Both the position numbers and the translations under genes were made by a program. From the IMG/VR virus record IMGVR_UViG_3300027608_000031, positions 1-62,242 of that record: 62,242 nt of DNA; one strand, written 5' to 3'. Within the stretch, counting starts at the first letter, position 1. Every line of letters begins with the position of its first letter. Shown piece by piece: positions 1-7,302 of this stretch. Below the pieces are notes generated by a model, which was given only the letters and a program-made list of their open reading frames with translations, ran no database searches and was not told the origin of the DNA. This DNA comes from a virus.

Positions 1-1
1 G

Positions 2-208
2 CCGCAACCCGAGGGCGGCTCAAGGCGCGACTCTTTCTGCGCCCGCATGAGTGGGATGAAAAAGAAACTGACATCCGCAAAAACAGCGAACGACCCGAAT
101 TCTAGGATTAATAAAAGTCTTAGAGCATGGAACTGCGCTGAAGGCGGGTATGTGAACTCAGCAGACGGAATTGCCCAAAAGGGTAAAACCAAAGGAAGGA
201 TGTGCTGA
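2..208 (+). CDS. Partial small virion-associated protein with shared basic C-terminal tail
   Basis: The reading frame is open from the left edge, so the start is missing; 68 codons are visible. It contains FCARMSGMKKKLTS followed by NDPNSRINKSLRAWNC, a cysteine-flanked basic segment that I recall from small proteins of T4-like cyanophages and other aquatic phages (DUF6321-like). It ends in GGYVNSADGIAQKGKTKGRMC. The same ending recurs on the genes at 932, 1681 and 3457. The stop lies one base before the next start. The function is unknown; small size, basic charge and position in the late gene block suggest a minor virion or DNA-associated protein. Confidence 0.75.
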   Translation, partial: PQPEGGSRRDSFCARMSGMKKKLTSAKTANDPNSRINKSLRAWNCAEGGYVNSADGIAQKGKTKGRMC

Positions 209-209
209 T

Positions 210-401
210 ATGGAAGGCAATGAAATTAAAGCAATTGCTGACGGGGCTGCTCTAACAGTTACGTTCTCTGGCGTAATGGGTTGGATGACTCCAGTAGCCA
301 CGCTAGTTGGTAGCCTTTTGGGTATCGTGTGGATGTGTATTCGCATATACGAGACTGCAACAGTTCAAAAGCTGGTAAAGAAATATGCCAGCAGTAAGTG
401 A
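210..401 (+). CDS. Small membrane protein, holin-like
   Basis: This is a 63-residue protein. A short N-terminus is followed by a hydrophobic stretch around residues 13-40 (TFSGVMGWMTPVATLVGSLLGIVWMCIRI) that could be one long or two short membrane helices, then a basic tail with KLVKKYASSK. Size and layout fit small phage holins, but the true lysis cassette, with a 3TM holin and endolysin, lies at 11.9-14.2 kb, so this could be a second holin or an unrelated membrane protein. The ATG at 210 is preferred over the in-frame ATG at 171 because that one would overlap the upstream gene. Its end overlaps the next gene by 17 bases. Confidence 0.55.
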   Translation: MEGNEIKAIADGAALTVTFSGVMGWMTPVATLVGSLLGIVWMCIRIYETATVQKLVKKYASSK

Positions 402-921
402 GAAACAGAAGAAATTCATGGACGCGGTAGCCCACAACAAAGGGTTTGCCAAGAAAGTGGGTGTACCCCAATCTGTTGGCGCTGAGTTCAGTGACAAGAG
501 TAAGGGAATGAAATTTGGTTCTGGTGGCAGTGGCACTAGAGCAGATCGTCAAGTAGTAAACCAGCCAAAGACCGATCACGGTGCAGCGGCACTTTTTAAA
601 AAAGGTGGAAGTATGGCAAGCAAAATGAACCCCGGATTTATGGCAATGATGGCTAAAAAGAAGGACGCAAAGCCTTCAGCAATGGGCAAGCCAACAATGA
701 AGGCTGGCATGAGCACTGCTAAGGACGGCATGAAAAAAGCTACTCCTATGGCTGACATGGCAGGTATGAAAAAAGGCGGTATGCCCATGAAAATGAAAGA
801 CGGTAAAAAAGTACCTGCTTTTATGAACAAAGGCGGTATGGCTAAAGGTGGTGGTGTTGAGTCCAAGGGTAAAACCAAAGGCTCAATGATTAAAATGAAC
901 AGAGGCGGCAAAGCCTGCTAA
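385..921 (+). CDS. Met/Lys/Gly-rich conserved phage protein
   Basis: This protein has 178 residues. The N-terminal ~45 residues (SEKQKKFMDAVAHNKGFAKKVGVPQSVGAEFS) form a recognisable small domain of unknown function seen in many phages. The remainder is low complexity and very rich in Met, Lys and Gly, with repeated MKKGG, FKKGG and KGGMA elements. The end (ESKGKTKGSM, then GGKAC) is related to the basic tails of neighbouring proteins. It overlaps the end of the upstream membrane protein gene and is followed by another small virion-type gene. I infer a minor, disordered, possibly DNA-binding virion protein; no enzymatic motif is visible. Confidence 0.65.
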   Translation: MPAVSEKQKKFMDAVAHNKGFAKKVGVPQSVGAEFSDKSKGMKFGSGGSGTRADRQVVNQPKTDHGAAALFKKGGSMASKMNPGFMAMMAKKKDAKPSAMGKPTMKAGMSTAKDGMKKATPMADMAGMKKGGMPMKMKDGKKVPAFMNKGGMAKGGGVESKGKTKGSMIKMNRGGKAC

Positions 922-931
922 GGAGCACATC

Positions 932-1678
932 ATGGCAAGAGGAAAAGATTTAGCAGGATTAGCCGCTCTTGGAGCCTTGGGCATGATGCTGTCCAAAGGT
1001 AAAAAGGGCGCAGATCGTGATACTGATACCGGCGTTGATGTACAACCATCTTATGCCACTCGTGACCCACTTGAGGCCGCAAACAGTTCCCAAGATGCAA
1101 TGGATATTCGTGATTCATTGACTCGCGGTGCCCCCGGCACTTCGGAGACTGTTACCCCCAGCCGTAAGCCAACCGCTCCACGCGCACGCGCAACCGCTCC
1201 CAGTTCTAGATCTACTATTTCTGCTGACGATGAAGCTGGTATGAGTCGTGGCACTCGCCCCCGTGATCCCCGTAATGCTGAGGCTGGTATGAGTCGTGGT
1301 ACTCGTACAACTTCAATGGCTGGCGCTGGTCGTGGTGTAACTATGCCAACCCAACCACAAGCAAACAGTACGACTGAAGCGGGGATGCGTAACTATGTTC
1401 CACGTCGTACGCCACAAGCCAACAGCACTACCGAAGAAGGTATGCGTAACTATGTGTCTCGTGCCCCCACAGGCATGGAGCGTGATACTTCTGAAGTTGA
1501 CCGCGTTCGTAACCTCGCTGGCGCGTTTAATGTACCTATACGCCCTCGTGGTAGTGAAGACGGCTTCAAAAAAGGCGGCGCAGTCAAGAAGATGGCTTCT
1601 GGCGGCATGGCTTCCTCTGCTTCTAAACGCGCTGATGGTATTGCTCAAAAGGGTAAAACCCGTGGAAAGATGTGCTAA
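932..1678 (+). CDS. Repeat-containing protein with ADGIAQKGKTRGKMC tail
   Basis: This 248-residue protein has an N-terminal hydrophobic patch (LAGLAALGALGMMLS), a long disordered Arg/Ser/Thr/Pro-rich middle with two internal duplications (EAGMSRGTR twice; QANSTTE[AE]GMRNYV twice, residues ~105-180), then FKKGGAVKKMASGGMASSASKRADGIAQKGKTRGKMC split over the last 37 residues. The tail is shared with the genes at 2, 1681 and 3457. A GGAGCACATC segment before the ATG supplies the ribosome site. The function is unknown; the architecture suggests a membrane- or virion-anchored flexible linker with a basic terminus. Confidence 0.7.
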   Translation: MARGKDLAGLAALGALGMMLSKGKKGADRDTDTGVDVQPSYATRDPLEAANSSQDAMDIRDSLTRGAPGTSETVTPSRKPTAPRARATAPSSRSTISADDEAGMSRGTRPRDPRNAEAGMSRGTRTTSMAGAGRGVTMPTQPQANSTTEAGMRNYVPRRTPQANSTTEEGMRNYVSRAPTGMERDTSEVDRVRNLAGAFNVPIRPRGSEDGFKKGGAVKKMASGGMASSASKRADGIAQKGKTRGKMC

Positions 1679-1680
1679 TC

Positions 1681-1992
1681 ATGGCTGACATTAAATACAA
1701 AGACTCCACTCCGGTGGATGAGCCAATCCCCAAAGGGAAAGTAAAGGCTGTAGAACCCGGCAGTGGTATTCGCGTTGACGGTAAGCCTCTAAAGGCTGAA
1801 GGTTACGCTAAACCCCCAGCCGAACGTGCGGGTAGAAACCCAGCAGAAGGTTTTGCAAAGCCGCCGTCAAGCAATACAGAGACTAGCAAAACAAATGCTA
1901 TGGGTAACAACTACGCTAAAGGCGGTATGACTGCTTCTTCCCGCGCAGACGGATGTTGCGTTAAGGGTAAAACCCGTGGGAAGGTGTGCTAA
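1681..1992 (+). CDS. Small Pro/Lys-rich protein with shared basic tail
   Basis: This 103-residue protein has two imperfect repeats (GYAKPPAERAGRNP and GFAKPP) and ends in NYAKGGMTASSRADGCCVKGKTRGKVC, split here as AKGGMTASSRADG followed by GKTRGKVC. The IAQ of the other tails is replaced by CCV, giving three cysteines in all. The ATG at 1681 directly follows the upstream stop; an in-frame ATG at 1672 lies inside the previous gene and is less likely. The next start follows the stop with no gap, indicating translational coupling. The function is unknown. Confidence 0.65.
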   Translation: MADIKYKDSTPVDEPIPKGKVKAVEPGSGIRVDGKPLKAEGYAKPPAERAGRNPAEGFAKPPSSNTETSKTNAMGNNYAKGGMTASSRADGCCVKGKTRGKVC

Positions 1993-2280
1993 ATGATGTC
2001 AAGTCGCGGTATGGGCGCTATCAGCCGCTCAAAGATGCCCAAAGGCAAGAGAACTGCCCGAAGGGATGATACCGACTTCACACAGTACGCTGAAGGTGGC
2101 AAGACCAAGTCCAAAGTAAATGAGGCTGGTAACTACACCAAGCCAGAGTTACGCAAACGTATTTTTAACAGCGTCAAAGCTGCGGCAATCGTAGGTACTG
2201 GTGCAGGACAGTGGTCAGCACGCAAGGCTCAAGTTATGGCTAAACGCTATAAGGCCGCAGGTGGGGGTTACAGAGATTGA
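1993..2280 (+). CDS. Conserved protein with GQWSARKAQ motif
   Basis: This 95-residue basic protein's C-terminal half contains KPELRKRIFNSVKA, then GQWSARKAQVMAKRYKAAGGGYRD. I recall this motif from DUF5872-type proteins of phages and large algal viruses; the assignment is from memory. YAEGGKTKSK in the first half matches the AKGG/AEGG element of neighbouring proteins. Its stop overlaps a TTG start of the next gene, whose sequence looks like the other half of the same conserved module. Function is unknown; the charge suggests nucleic-acid association. Confidence 0.65.
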   Translation: MMSSRGMGAISRSKMPKGKRTARRDDTDFTQYAEGGKTKSKVNEAGNYTKPELRKRIFNSVKAAAIVGTGAGQWSARKAQVMAKRYKAAGGGYRD

Positions 2281-2510
2281 AAGCGCCACAACAGTCTTTA
2301 AAAAACTGGGGCGACCAAAAATGGAGAACCAAAAGTGGAAAACCGTCTAGTAAAACAGGTGAGCGCTACCTTCCAGAAGCTGCGATCAAAAGCCTCAGCG
2401 CTAGTGAGTATGCTGCAACAACGCGTGCGAAACGCGCTGGCAAAAAAGCCGGAAAACAATTCGTAGCACAACCCAAAACGATCGCAAAGAAAACAGCAGG
2501 ATTTAGATAA
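2277..2510 (+). CDS. Conserved basic protein, TTG start, partner of upstream gene
   Basis: This 77-residue protein is very rich in Lys and Arg. It starts at a TTG that overlaps the previous stop (TTGA); no in-frame ATG occurs early enough to preserve the conserved start SLKNWGDQKWRTKSGKPS. It continues with TGERYLPEAAIKSLSASEYAATTRAKRAGKK split over residues 26-56. Similar sequences stand next to, or fused with, the WSARKAQ-type domain encoded just upstream, so the pair looks like one module on two coupled genes. Its stop overlaps the next ATG (TAATG). Function is unknown. Confidence 0.65.
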   Translation: MKAPQQSLKNWGDQKWRTKSGKPSSKTGERYLPEAAIKSLSASEYAATTRAKRAGKKAGKQFVAQPKTIAKKTAGFR

Positions 2511-3454
2511 TGGCAAACACCTCCGGAGCGTCCGCATTTAACCTTGACCTATCTGAGTTGGTCGAGGAGGCGTTTGAACGCGCTGGTAGTGAAATGCGCA
2601 CTGGATATGACCTGCGTACTGCACGTCGTAGCCTCAACATCATGTTTGCTGACTGGGCAAACCGTGGCATCAATCTATGGACAATCGAGACAGGGTCTAT
2701 TACCCTAGTTCAGGGGCAGAACACGTACCCCTTACCAAACGATACGATCGACCTTCTTGAGCATTTGATTCGTACTGACGCAAACAGCACGTCTAATCAA
2801 GCCGACCTAACAATCACACGGATTAGCGTTAGCACCTACGCTACGATCCCAAACAAATTAACCCAAGCCAGACCTATTCAGGTTTGGATTCAGCGTTACA
2901 ACGGGCAGGCTAGTCCCATCTCTGCTACGCTGACTACAACTATTACAAGTACATCAGACACAATCGTGCTGAGTGATGTTACAGGTTTACCCGCAGCGGG
3001 GTTTATAAAGATTGATGATGAGATTATCAATTACGGGTATATCACTCAGAACACAAACGCCGTTAGTGGCACTCTATCTAGTTGCTTCCGTGGTCAGCAA
3101 AATACGATTGCTGTAGCGCACACGGCTGCGGCTACTGTGTACTGGCAACAAGTGCCAGCGGTAACCGTTTGGCCTACCCCCGATAACGTACAGCCATACA
3201 CATTTGTTTACTGGCGTCTACGCCGCACGCAGGACGCTGGTGGCGGTGTGAACATTATGGACGTACCGTTTAGATTTATCCCATGTATGGCGGCTGGTCT
3301 GTCGTACTACATCGCTGGCAAAGTACCGCAAGGTATGGAGCGTATTGGCATGTTGAAAGCTCAGTATGACGAGGCATGGGAACTGGCTGCGTATGAAGAC
3401 CATGAGAAGGCAGCTCTTCGGTTAGTTCCTAGACAGACCTACATTGGGAGGTAG
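2510..3454 (+). CDS. Putative head-to-tail connector / tail accessory protein
   Basis: This 314-residue protein starts LDLSELVEEAFERAGSEMRT, followed by DLRTARRSLNIMFADWANRG and LWTIETGSITLVQGQNTYPLP. This pattern is typical of podovirus neck proteins (P22 gp4 or T7 gp11-like; family placement is from memory). A helical N-terminal region precedes a beta-rich middle containing a Thr-rich insertion (residues ~145-175), and the C-terminus returns to helical repeats around YDEAWELAAYEDHEKAALRL. The start overlaps the previous stop as TAATG. Genomic position near a second adaptor-type gene at 4702 supports a role in closing the portal and joining the tail. Confidence 0.65.
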   Translation: MANTSGASAFNLDLSELVEEAFERAGSEMRTGYDLRTARRSLNIMFADWANRGINLWTIETGSITLVQGQNTYPLPNDTIDLLEHLIRTDANSTSNQADLTITRISVSTYATIPNKLTQARPIQVWIQRYNGQASPISATLTTTITSTSDTIVLSDVTGLPAAGFIKIDDEIINYGYITQNTNAVSGTLSSCFRGQQNTIAVAHTAAATVYWQQVPAVTVWPTPDNVQPYTFVYWRLRRTQDAGGGVNIMDVPFRFIPCMAAGLSYYIAGKVPQGMERIGMLKAQYDEAWELAAYEDHEKAALRLVPRQTYIGR

Positions 3455-3456
3455 TC

Positions 3457-3867
3457 GTGGCTAAAGATGATGATTCCGTAGCCTCTCGTTCTCGTGAATC
3501 GCTTGCAGATTCCGGTCCAAGGGCAATTCCTATAGACGAAGCGACTGGTCGTCCTAGGATGGTTCCTATAGATATGTCTCAAGTCCGAGAAGGCGTTATG
3601 TATATGCCTAGGTATTTGTCGGTTGACAAAGATAGTCAAGCCCTTGGGTCAAGACTTATGGGCACAAAGAAGTTAGGCAAAGATACGGCTTTGCAAGGTT
3701 ATTACGACGTTGATACAACAAATGATAAATTCAGCGGTGTAAAGAACCGCCGTGGCGGTGCTGGAGTTACTTTGATGCATAGTTTTGCCAAGGGTGGCAA
3801 GGTGACGGCTTCAACCCGTGCAGATGGGATTGCCCAGCGCGGAAAGACAAAAGGTAGGGTTATCTAA
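3457..3867 (+). CDS. Small protein with ADGIAQRGKTKGRVI tail, GTG start
   Basis: This 136-residue protein starts at GTG three bases after the previous stop, behind GGGAGGTAG, a strong ribosome site. The N-terminal part is acidic and disordered. The middle contains MVPIDMSQVREGVMYMPRYLS (split), perhaps a small folded core. The C-terminus reads FAKGGKVTASTRADG then IAQRGKTKGRVI, the fourth example of the shared tail; here the last residue is Ile rather than Cys. Function is unknown. Its position between two neck-like genes suggests a virion component. Confidence 0.65.
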   Translation: MAKDDDSVASRSRESLADSGPRAIPIDEATGRPRMVPIDMSQVREGVMYMPRYLSVDKDSQALGSRLMGTKKLGKDTALQGYYDVDTTNDKFSGVKNRRGGAGVTLMHSFAKGGKVTASTRADGIAQRGKTKGRVI

Positions 3868-4256
3868 TGGGTAATCGTTTTGCTTCTGGCAAAAATGCAA
3901 TTTCGGAGTGTGACCGCTGTGGTCAGCGGTTCAAGTTAAAGGTTCTGAAGACTGAGATTATCAAGTTAAAGAACTACAACTTGTTGGTGTGTCCAGAGTG
4001 TTGGGACCCAGACCATCCGCAGTTGCAGTTGGGTATGTTTCCTGTAGACGACCCGCAGGCTTTGAGGAATCCACGTCCAGATAGAAGCTATACGGTTTCT
4101 GGTCTGTTAGCGGATGGGTATAGCGGTGGTGGTAGCCGAATCTTTCAATGGGGCTGGAATCCTGTTGGTGGGGCAAGTAGTTTTGATGCGGCGTTGACAC
4201 CAAATAATTTGAATTTGGTTGTACAACTTGGTACAGTAACGGTTAGCGTAACTTAG
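3867..4256 (+). CDS. Zinc-ribbon conserved phage protein
   Basis: This 129-residue protein has CDRCG (C15, C18) and CPECW (C42, C45), which form a four-cysteine zinc ribbon. It is followed by DPDHPQLQLGMFPVDDPQALRNPRPD (split here), a strongly conserved signature of aquatic phage virion-region proteins. The C-terminus is a beta-rich, Gly/Ser segment (WNPVGG). The start overlaps the previous stop (TAATG). The role is unknown; a structural zinc-stabilised neck or fibre-attachment protein is one possibility. Confidence 0.7.
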   Translation: MGNRFASGKNAISECDRCGQRFKLKVLKTEIIKLKNYNLLVCPECWDPDHPQLQLGMFPVDDPQALRNPRPDRSYTVSGLLADGYSGGGSRIFQWGWNPVGGASSFDAALTPNNLNLVVQLGTVTVSVT

Positions 4257-4265
4257 GAGTTAAAA

Positions 4266-4445
4266 ATGGACAAGAAAGACTTAAAGCAGGACAAGAAAAT
4301 GATTGCTGGTGCAGTGCACAAGCATGAGAAAAAGTTGCATCCCGGCAAGCCAATGACTAAGCTCAAAAAGGGCGGCCCTACTTCTGAAGACCGTATGCGT
4401 CAAGGACGTAACATGTCCCGTGCAACGAATCAGGGGAGCAAGTAA
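4266..4445 (+). CDS. Small basic protein (59 residues)
   Basis: An ATG behind TAGGAGTTAAAA opens a 59-residue frame. The product starts MDKKDLKQDKKMIAGAVHKHE and continues with KKLHPGKPMTKLKKGG, a highly basic helix-forming sequence, then ends RMRQGRNMSRATNQGSK. The stop overlaps the next ATG as TAATG, the coupling used throughout this operon, which supports its being a gene despite its size. It carries the LKKGG element common to its neighbours. Function is unknown. Confidence 0.7.
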   Translation: MDKKDLKQDKKMIAGAVHKHEKKLHPGKPMTKLKKGGPTSEDRMRQGRNMSRATNQGSK

Positions 4446-4705
4446 TGGCTACTTTTAGCAAAAAAATTATGGGTAAAGAAGTTGGTGACGCCAGCGTTTA
4501 TGCCCAGCCACACGACATGTCTGGTAAAGCACTTAAAGCAGGACTACCTACAGAGACTGGTGCTCAGTGCATGACAGAGATGAATCCGTCTATTAGCGGT
4601 ATCAGCAAAGGCAACTATGCTCCAGTTAACCCATATGGTGTTGGCGTGATGCGTGGATACGGCGCTGCAACCAAAGGGCGCAAAATTAGCGGGAAAATGG
4701 GATGA
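4445..4705 (+). CDS. Small conserved virion-region protein
   Basis: This 86-residue protein contains FSKKIMGKEVGDASVYAQPHD and PYGVGVMRGYGAATKGRKISGKMG, split here over the two ends. The basic end (KGRKISGKMG) resembles the KGKTRGKM ending of nearby proteins but lacks the ADGIAQ part. Translationally coupled on both sides: TAATG at its start, and a 4-base ATGA overlap with the next gene at its end. No motif of known function is visible. Confidence 0.6.
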   Translation: MATFSKKIMGKEVGDASVYAQPHDMSGKALKAGLPTETGAQCMTEMNPSISGISKGNYAPVNPYGVGVMRGYGAATKGRKISGKMG

Positions 4706-5424
4706 ACTATTCCGAGTTAGTAACGGCAATTCAGACCTACACGGAGAACAACTTTCCCACCACTACGTTGGCGGATAGTACAGTTGTGACTTCAACGACT
4801 CAGATTAACCGTCTGATTACGCAGGCAGAGCAACGCATTTATAACTCGGTACAGTTCCCATCTATTCGTAAAAATGTAACGGGGGTTATGGCGTACAACA
4901 ATAAATATTTAAATTGCCCCACAGATTTTTTATCCACGTATTCAATAGCAACTATAGACCCAACTACAGGGGCGTACACATTTTTACTAAATAAAGATGT
5001 TAACTTTCTTCGTGAAGCATATCCAACTCCTACAGACCTTGGCGCCCCTAAATACTACGCGCTATTTGGTCCACAGTCTGGTAACGCGGCGGAACTAACA
5101 TTTATTATTGGCCCAACACCTGACGCATCCTATAGTGTTGAACTGCATTATTACTATTACCCAGAGTCAATCACTACTGGTAGTATTCCTACGTACACAA
5201 CTTGGTTGGGAGATAACTTTGACACAGTCCTTTTATATGGCTCATTAGTTGAAGCGTACACGTACATGAAAGGTGAGCAAGATTTAATCGTGCTTTACGA
5301 CACTAAGTACAAGGAAGCATTGGCCTTGGCTAAACGCCTCGGAGATGGTCTAGAGCGTAGCGATGCTTACCGTAGTGGTCAGTATCGTGAAGCTCCTCTG
5401 CCACAGAACACTGGAATTAGATAA
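4702..5424 (+). CDS. Head-tail adaptor protein (T7 gp11 / SU10 adaptor-like)
   Basis: This 240-residue protein begins with MNYSELVTAIQTYTENNF and an INRLITQAEQRIYNSVQFPSIRK helix (split), followed by a beta-rich region, LHYYYYPESI, and a helical C-terminus with LVEAYTYMKGEQDLIVLYDTKYKEA (split). This is the expected pattern of podovirus adaptor proteins, in which a helical bundle docks below the portal and the beta domain contacts the tail nozzle. Length fits T7 gp11 (about 196) and SU10-type adaptors. The start overlaps the previous gene (ATGA), and the stop overlaps the next (TAATG). Confidence 0.75.
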   Translation: MNYSELVTAIQTYTENNFPTTTLADSTVVTSTTQINRLITQAEQRIYNSVQFPSIRKNVTGVMAYNNKYLNCPTDFLSTYSIATIDPTTGAYTFLLNKDVNFLREAYPTPTDLGAPKYYALFGPQSGNAAELTFIIGPTPDASYSVELHYYYYPESITTGSIPTYTTWLGDNFDTVLLYGSLVEAYTYMKGEQDLIVLYDTKYKEALALAKRLGDGLERSDAYRSGQYREAPLPQNTGIR

Positions 5425-5846
5425 TGGCGTTCACAGGCAACTTCACCTGCAATACGTTTAAGACGGGCTTGATGAATGGCACGTTTAACTTTACGTCTGG
5501 TAGTTTTTATTTGGCGTTGTATACCAACTCAGCCGCTCTCAATGAAGACACAACTGCGTACACTGCCACAGGCGAAGCGTCTGGTGGCAACTATGTAGCG
5601 GGCGGTAATTTGTTGACCATAGCTCAAGTCCCAACGGTCGGTAATGGAGACACAGCGTACATATCATTTGATAACACATCATGGACAGGCGCAATAACTG
5701 CACGGGGTGCGTTAATCTATCTAAGCGGTGGTGGAAACCCAGCAGTTTGTGTATTAGATTTTGGCGCAGATAAGACTTCTACTGCAACATTTACCGTACA
5801 ATTCCCCGCAGTTACCAACACTTCAGCAATCATAAGGATTACGTAA
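5424..5846 (+). CDS. Beta-rich virion protein, paralogue of the gene at 6051
   Basis: This 140-residue protein is Thr/Ser/Gly-rich with predicted beta strands. It shares with the gene at 6051 the order FK-L-N, then a YLALYTNSA / YLASATINA block, then YTATGEASGGNYVAGG versus YSATGEVSGTGYSAGG, and a C-terminal F-T-x-x-x-P strand. The two are therefore diverged duplicates with one small gene between them. I infer a tail or fibre accessory structural protein. It is TAATG-coupled on both sides. Confidence 0.6.
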   Translation: MAFTGNFTCNTFKTGLMNGTFNFTSGSFYLALYTNSAALNEDTTAYTATGEASGGNYVAGGNLLTIAQVPTVGNGDTAYISFDNTSWTGAITARGALIYLSGGGNPAVCVLDFGADKTSTATFTVQFPAVTNTSAIIRIT

Positions 5847-6040
5847 TGGCACTTATAAATACAATTCATGGTGAGATGGACACCTCTCTGCTTGAAAAAA
5901 GAGAAGGTTCACTTGACAACGAAAATGAAACTACCACATGGGTAGAGTATTGGTTGGATGATGAACTTGTTCATCGTTCAGTTGACATGGCATTAAAACG
6001 CTCTGTAATCGGCACGCCAGTGGCGGCATCTTTAGCTTAA
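5846..6040 (+). CDS. Small acidic conserved protein
   Basis: This 64-residue protein is acidic, with LLEKREGSLDNENETTTWVEYWLDDELVHRSV split over residues 15-46. The ETTTWVEYWLDDELVHRSVD section looks like a compact beta-hairpin module, and the last 15 residues are hydrophobic/Ala-rich. It lies between two paralogous structural genes and is TAATG-coupled to the first. Function is unknown; it may assist assembly of the fibre proteins. Confidence 0.55.
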   Translation: MALINTIHGEMDTSLLEKREGSLDNENETTTWVEYWLDDELVHRSVDMALKRSVIGTPVAASLA

Positions 6041-6050
6041 AGGAAATATC

Positions 6051-6512
6051 ATGGCTAATACCCAAGCAATGTGCACATCGTTCAAGGTTGACCTATTCAA
6101 CGCTGTTCACGCGTTCAACGCCACAGGCATCCCCGCCCATACTGCGGCTACAGCGGATACATTCAAAGCAGCTTTGTATTTGGCTTCTGCCACAATTAAC
6201 GCAGCCACCACAGTTTACAGCGCAACAGGCGAAGTCTCTGGTACTGGCTATTCTGCGGGCGGCGTAACTGTTACGTTTGGTACTGCGCCAACGTCTACAT
6301 CGACTACTGCGTTTATTACACCATCCGCTTCAATTGTTTACAGCACCGTAACCCTTTCTACAGCTTTTGATTGTGTGTTTATTTATAACTCTACACAGTC
6401 CAACAAAGCCGTTAGTGTTCATACATTCGGTTCGCAAACAATTACAGCGGGTACCTTTACCCTGACAATGCCAACCAACGACTCAACCAACGCGTTGCTT
6501 CGTTTGGCTTAA
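6051..6512 (+). CDS. Beta-rich virion protein, paralogue of the gene at 5424
   Basis: This 153-residue protein is preceded by AAAGGAAATATC, a good ribosome site. It has the same core order as the 5424 product (FKVDLFN, FKAALYLASA, YSATGEVSGTGYSAGG, then a Thr-rich beta C-terminus) with an inserted segment near residues 20-35. The composition (Ala, Thr, Ser and Gly above half) is typical of secreted-surface or virion proteins. I infer a tail/fibre structural component; no catalytic motif is visible. Confidence 0.6.
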   Translation: MANTQAMCTSFKVDLFNAVHAFNATGIPAHTAATADTFKAALYLASATINAATTVYSATGEVSGTGYSAGGVTVTFGTAPTSTSTTAFITPSASIVYSTVTLSTAFDCVFIYNSTQSNKAVSVHTFGSQTITAGTFTLTMPTNDSTNALLRLA

Positions 6513-6534
6513 ACCTTAGCTACGGAGGTAGCTA

Positions 6535-7290
6535 ATGTTTGGTTTTGTCCCGTTATCTGCTAATCCATTTAGCGATGTCCCTTTAATCGTTAGCGCAGCG
6601 CTGACGGGTAACGCCGCGACCGGGGCGGTTGGGACTGTTGCTAACGGGGGCGTAGTTGTAGCCATAACTGAGGTAAATGCCACAGGGTCAGTTGGGACCG
6701 CAGGTATAGACTATGCTTTTGGTCTTACTGGTAATTCCGCTACTGGAGATGTTGGAACAGTAAGCCAAGGCACCTCTATGGGTGTTACGGGGGTATCAGC
6801 AACGGGTTCTGTAGGAACAGACCCGCCCAATGAAATTGTCGCTATATCTGGTGTATCAGCTACTGGTGCTGTTGGTACCGTTGGTACTATTGTTAGTGTC
6901 AACGTCAACCTAACGGGGGTTTCGGCAACCGGCGAAGTTGGTTCGCTAACAGGCACACAAGAACTGACCGGAGTTTCTGCCACAGGGTCTGTAGGCACGG
7001 TTGCATTTATACGGTCGTTCCCGATAACGGGCGTGTCTGCCACAGGTGAGGCTGGTGTTCTAAATACAGGTGTTGAAGCTACAGGATCGGTTGGTTCTGT
7101 TTCGTTAGGTACTGAATTTGCCATTACTGGAGTTTCTTCCACCGGTTCGGTTGGAACAATAACAATTAGCAGAACACTCGCTTTGACTGGCGTATCTGCC
7201 ACAGGGTCTGTTGGAAATGTTTACCCCGCGTATTGGATTCCAATACCTACCACACAAACACCTAGCTGGACTACAATCAGCACGCCTTAA
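6535..7290 (+). CDS. Virion protein with 11 GVSATGSVGT repeats
   Basis: This 251-residue protein consists mostly of about eleven copies of a [VN]SATG[SAE]VG[TS] element separated by 8-20 variable hydrophobic/Thr residues. A perfect ribosome site (CGGAGGTAGCTA) precedes the ATG. Similar VSATG repeats are frequent in marine and freshwater phage structural proteins; the regular spacing suggests a stacked beta fold such as a fibre shaft or head decoration. The C-terminus (WIPIPTTQTPSW) is different and may be the attachment point. It lies directly before the S74 fibre gene. Confidence 0.65.
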   Translation: MFGFVPLSANPFSDVPLIVSAALTGNAATGAVGTVANGGVVVAITEVNATGSVGTAGIDYAFGLTGNSATGDVGTVSQGTSMGVTGVSATGSVGTDPPNEIVAISGVSATGAVGTVGTIVSVNVNLTGVSATGEVGSLTGTQELTGVSATGSVGTVAFIRSFPITGVSATGEAGVLNTGVEATGSVGSVSLGTEFAITGVSSTGSVGTITISRTLALTGVSATGSVGNVYPAYWIPIPTTQTPSWTTISTP

Positions 7291-7302
7291 AAGGAAGAAA
7301 TC

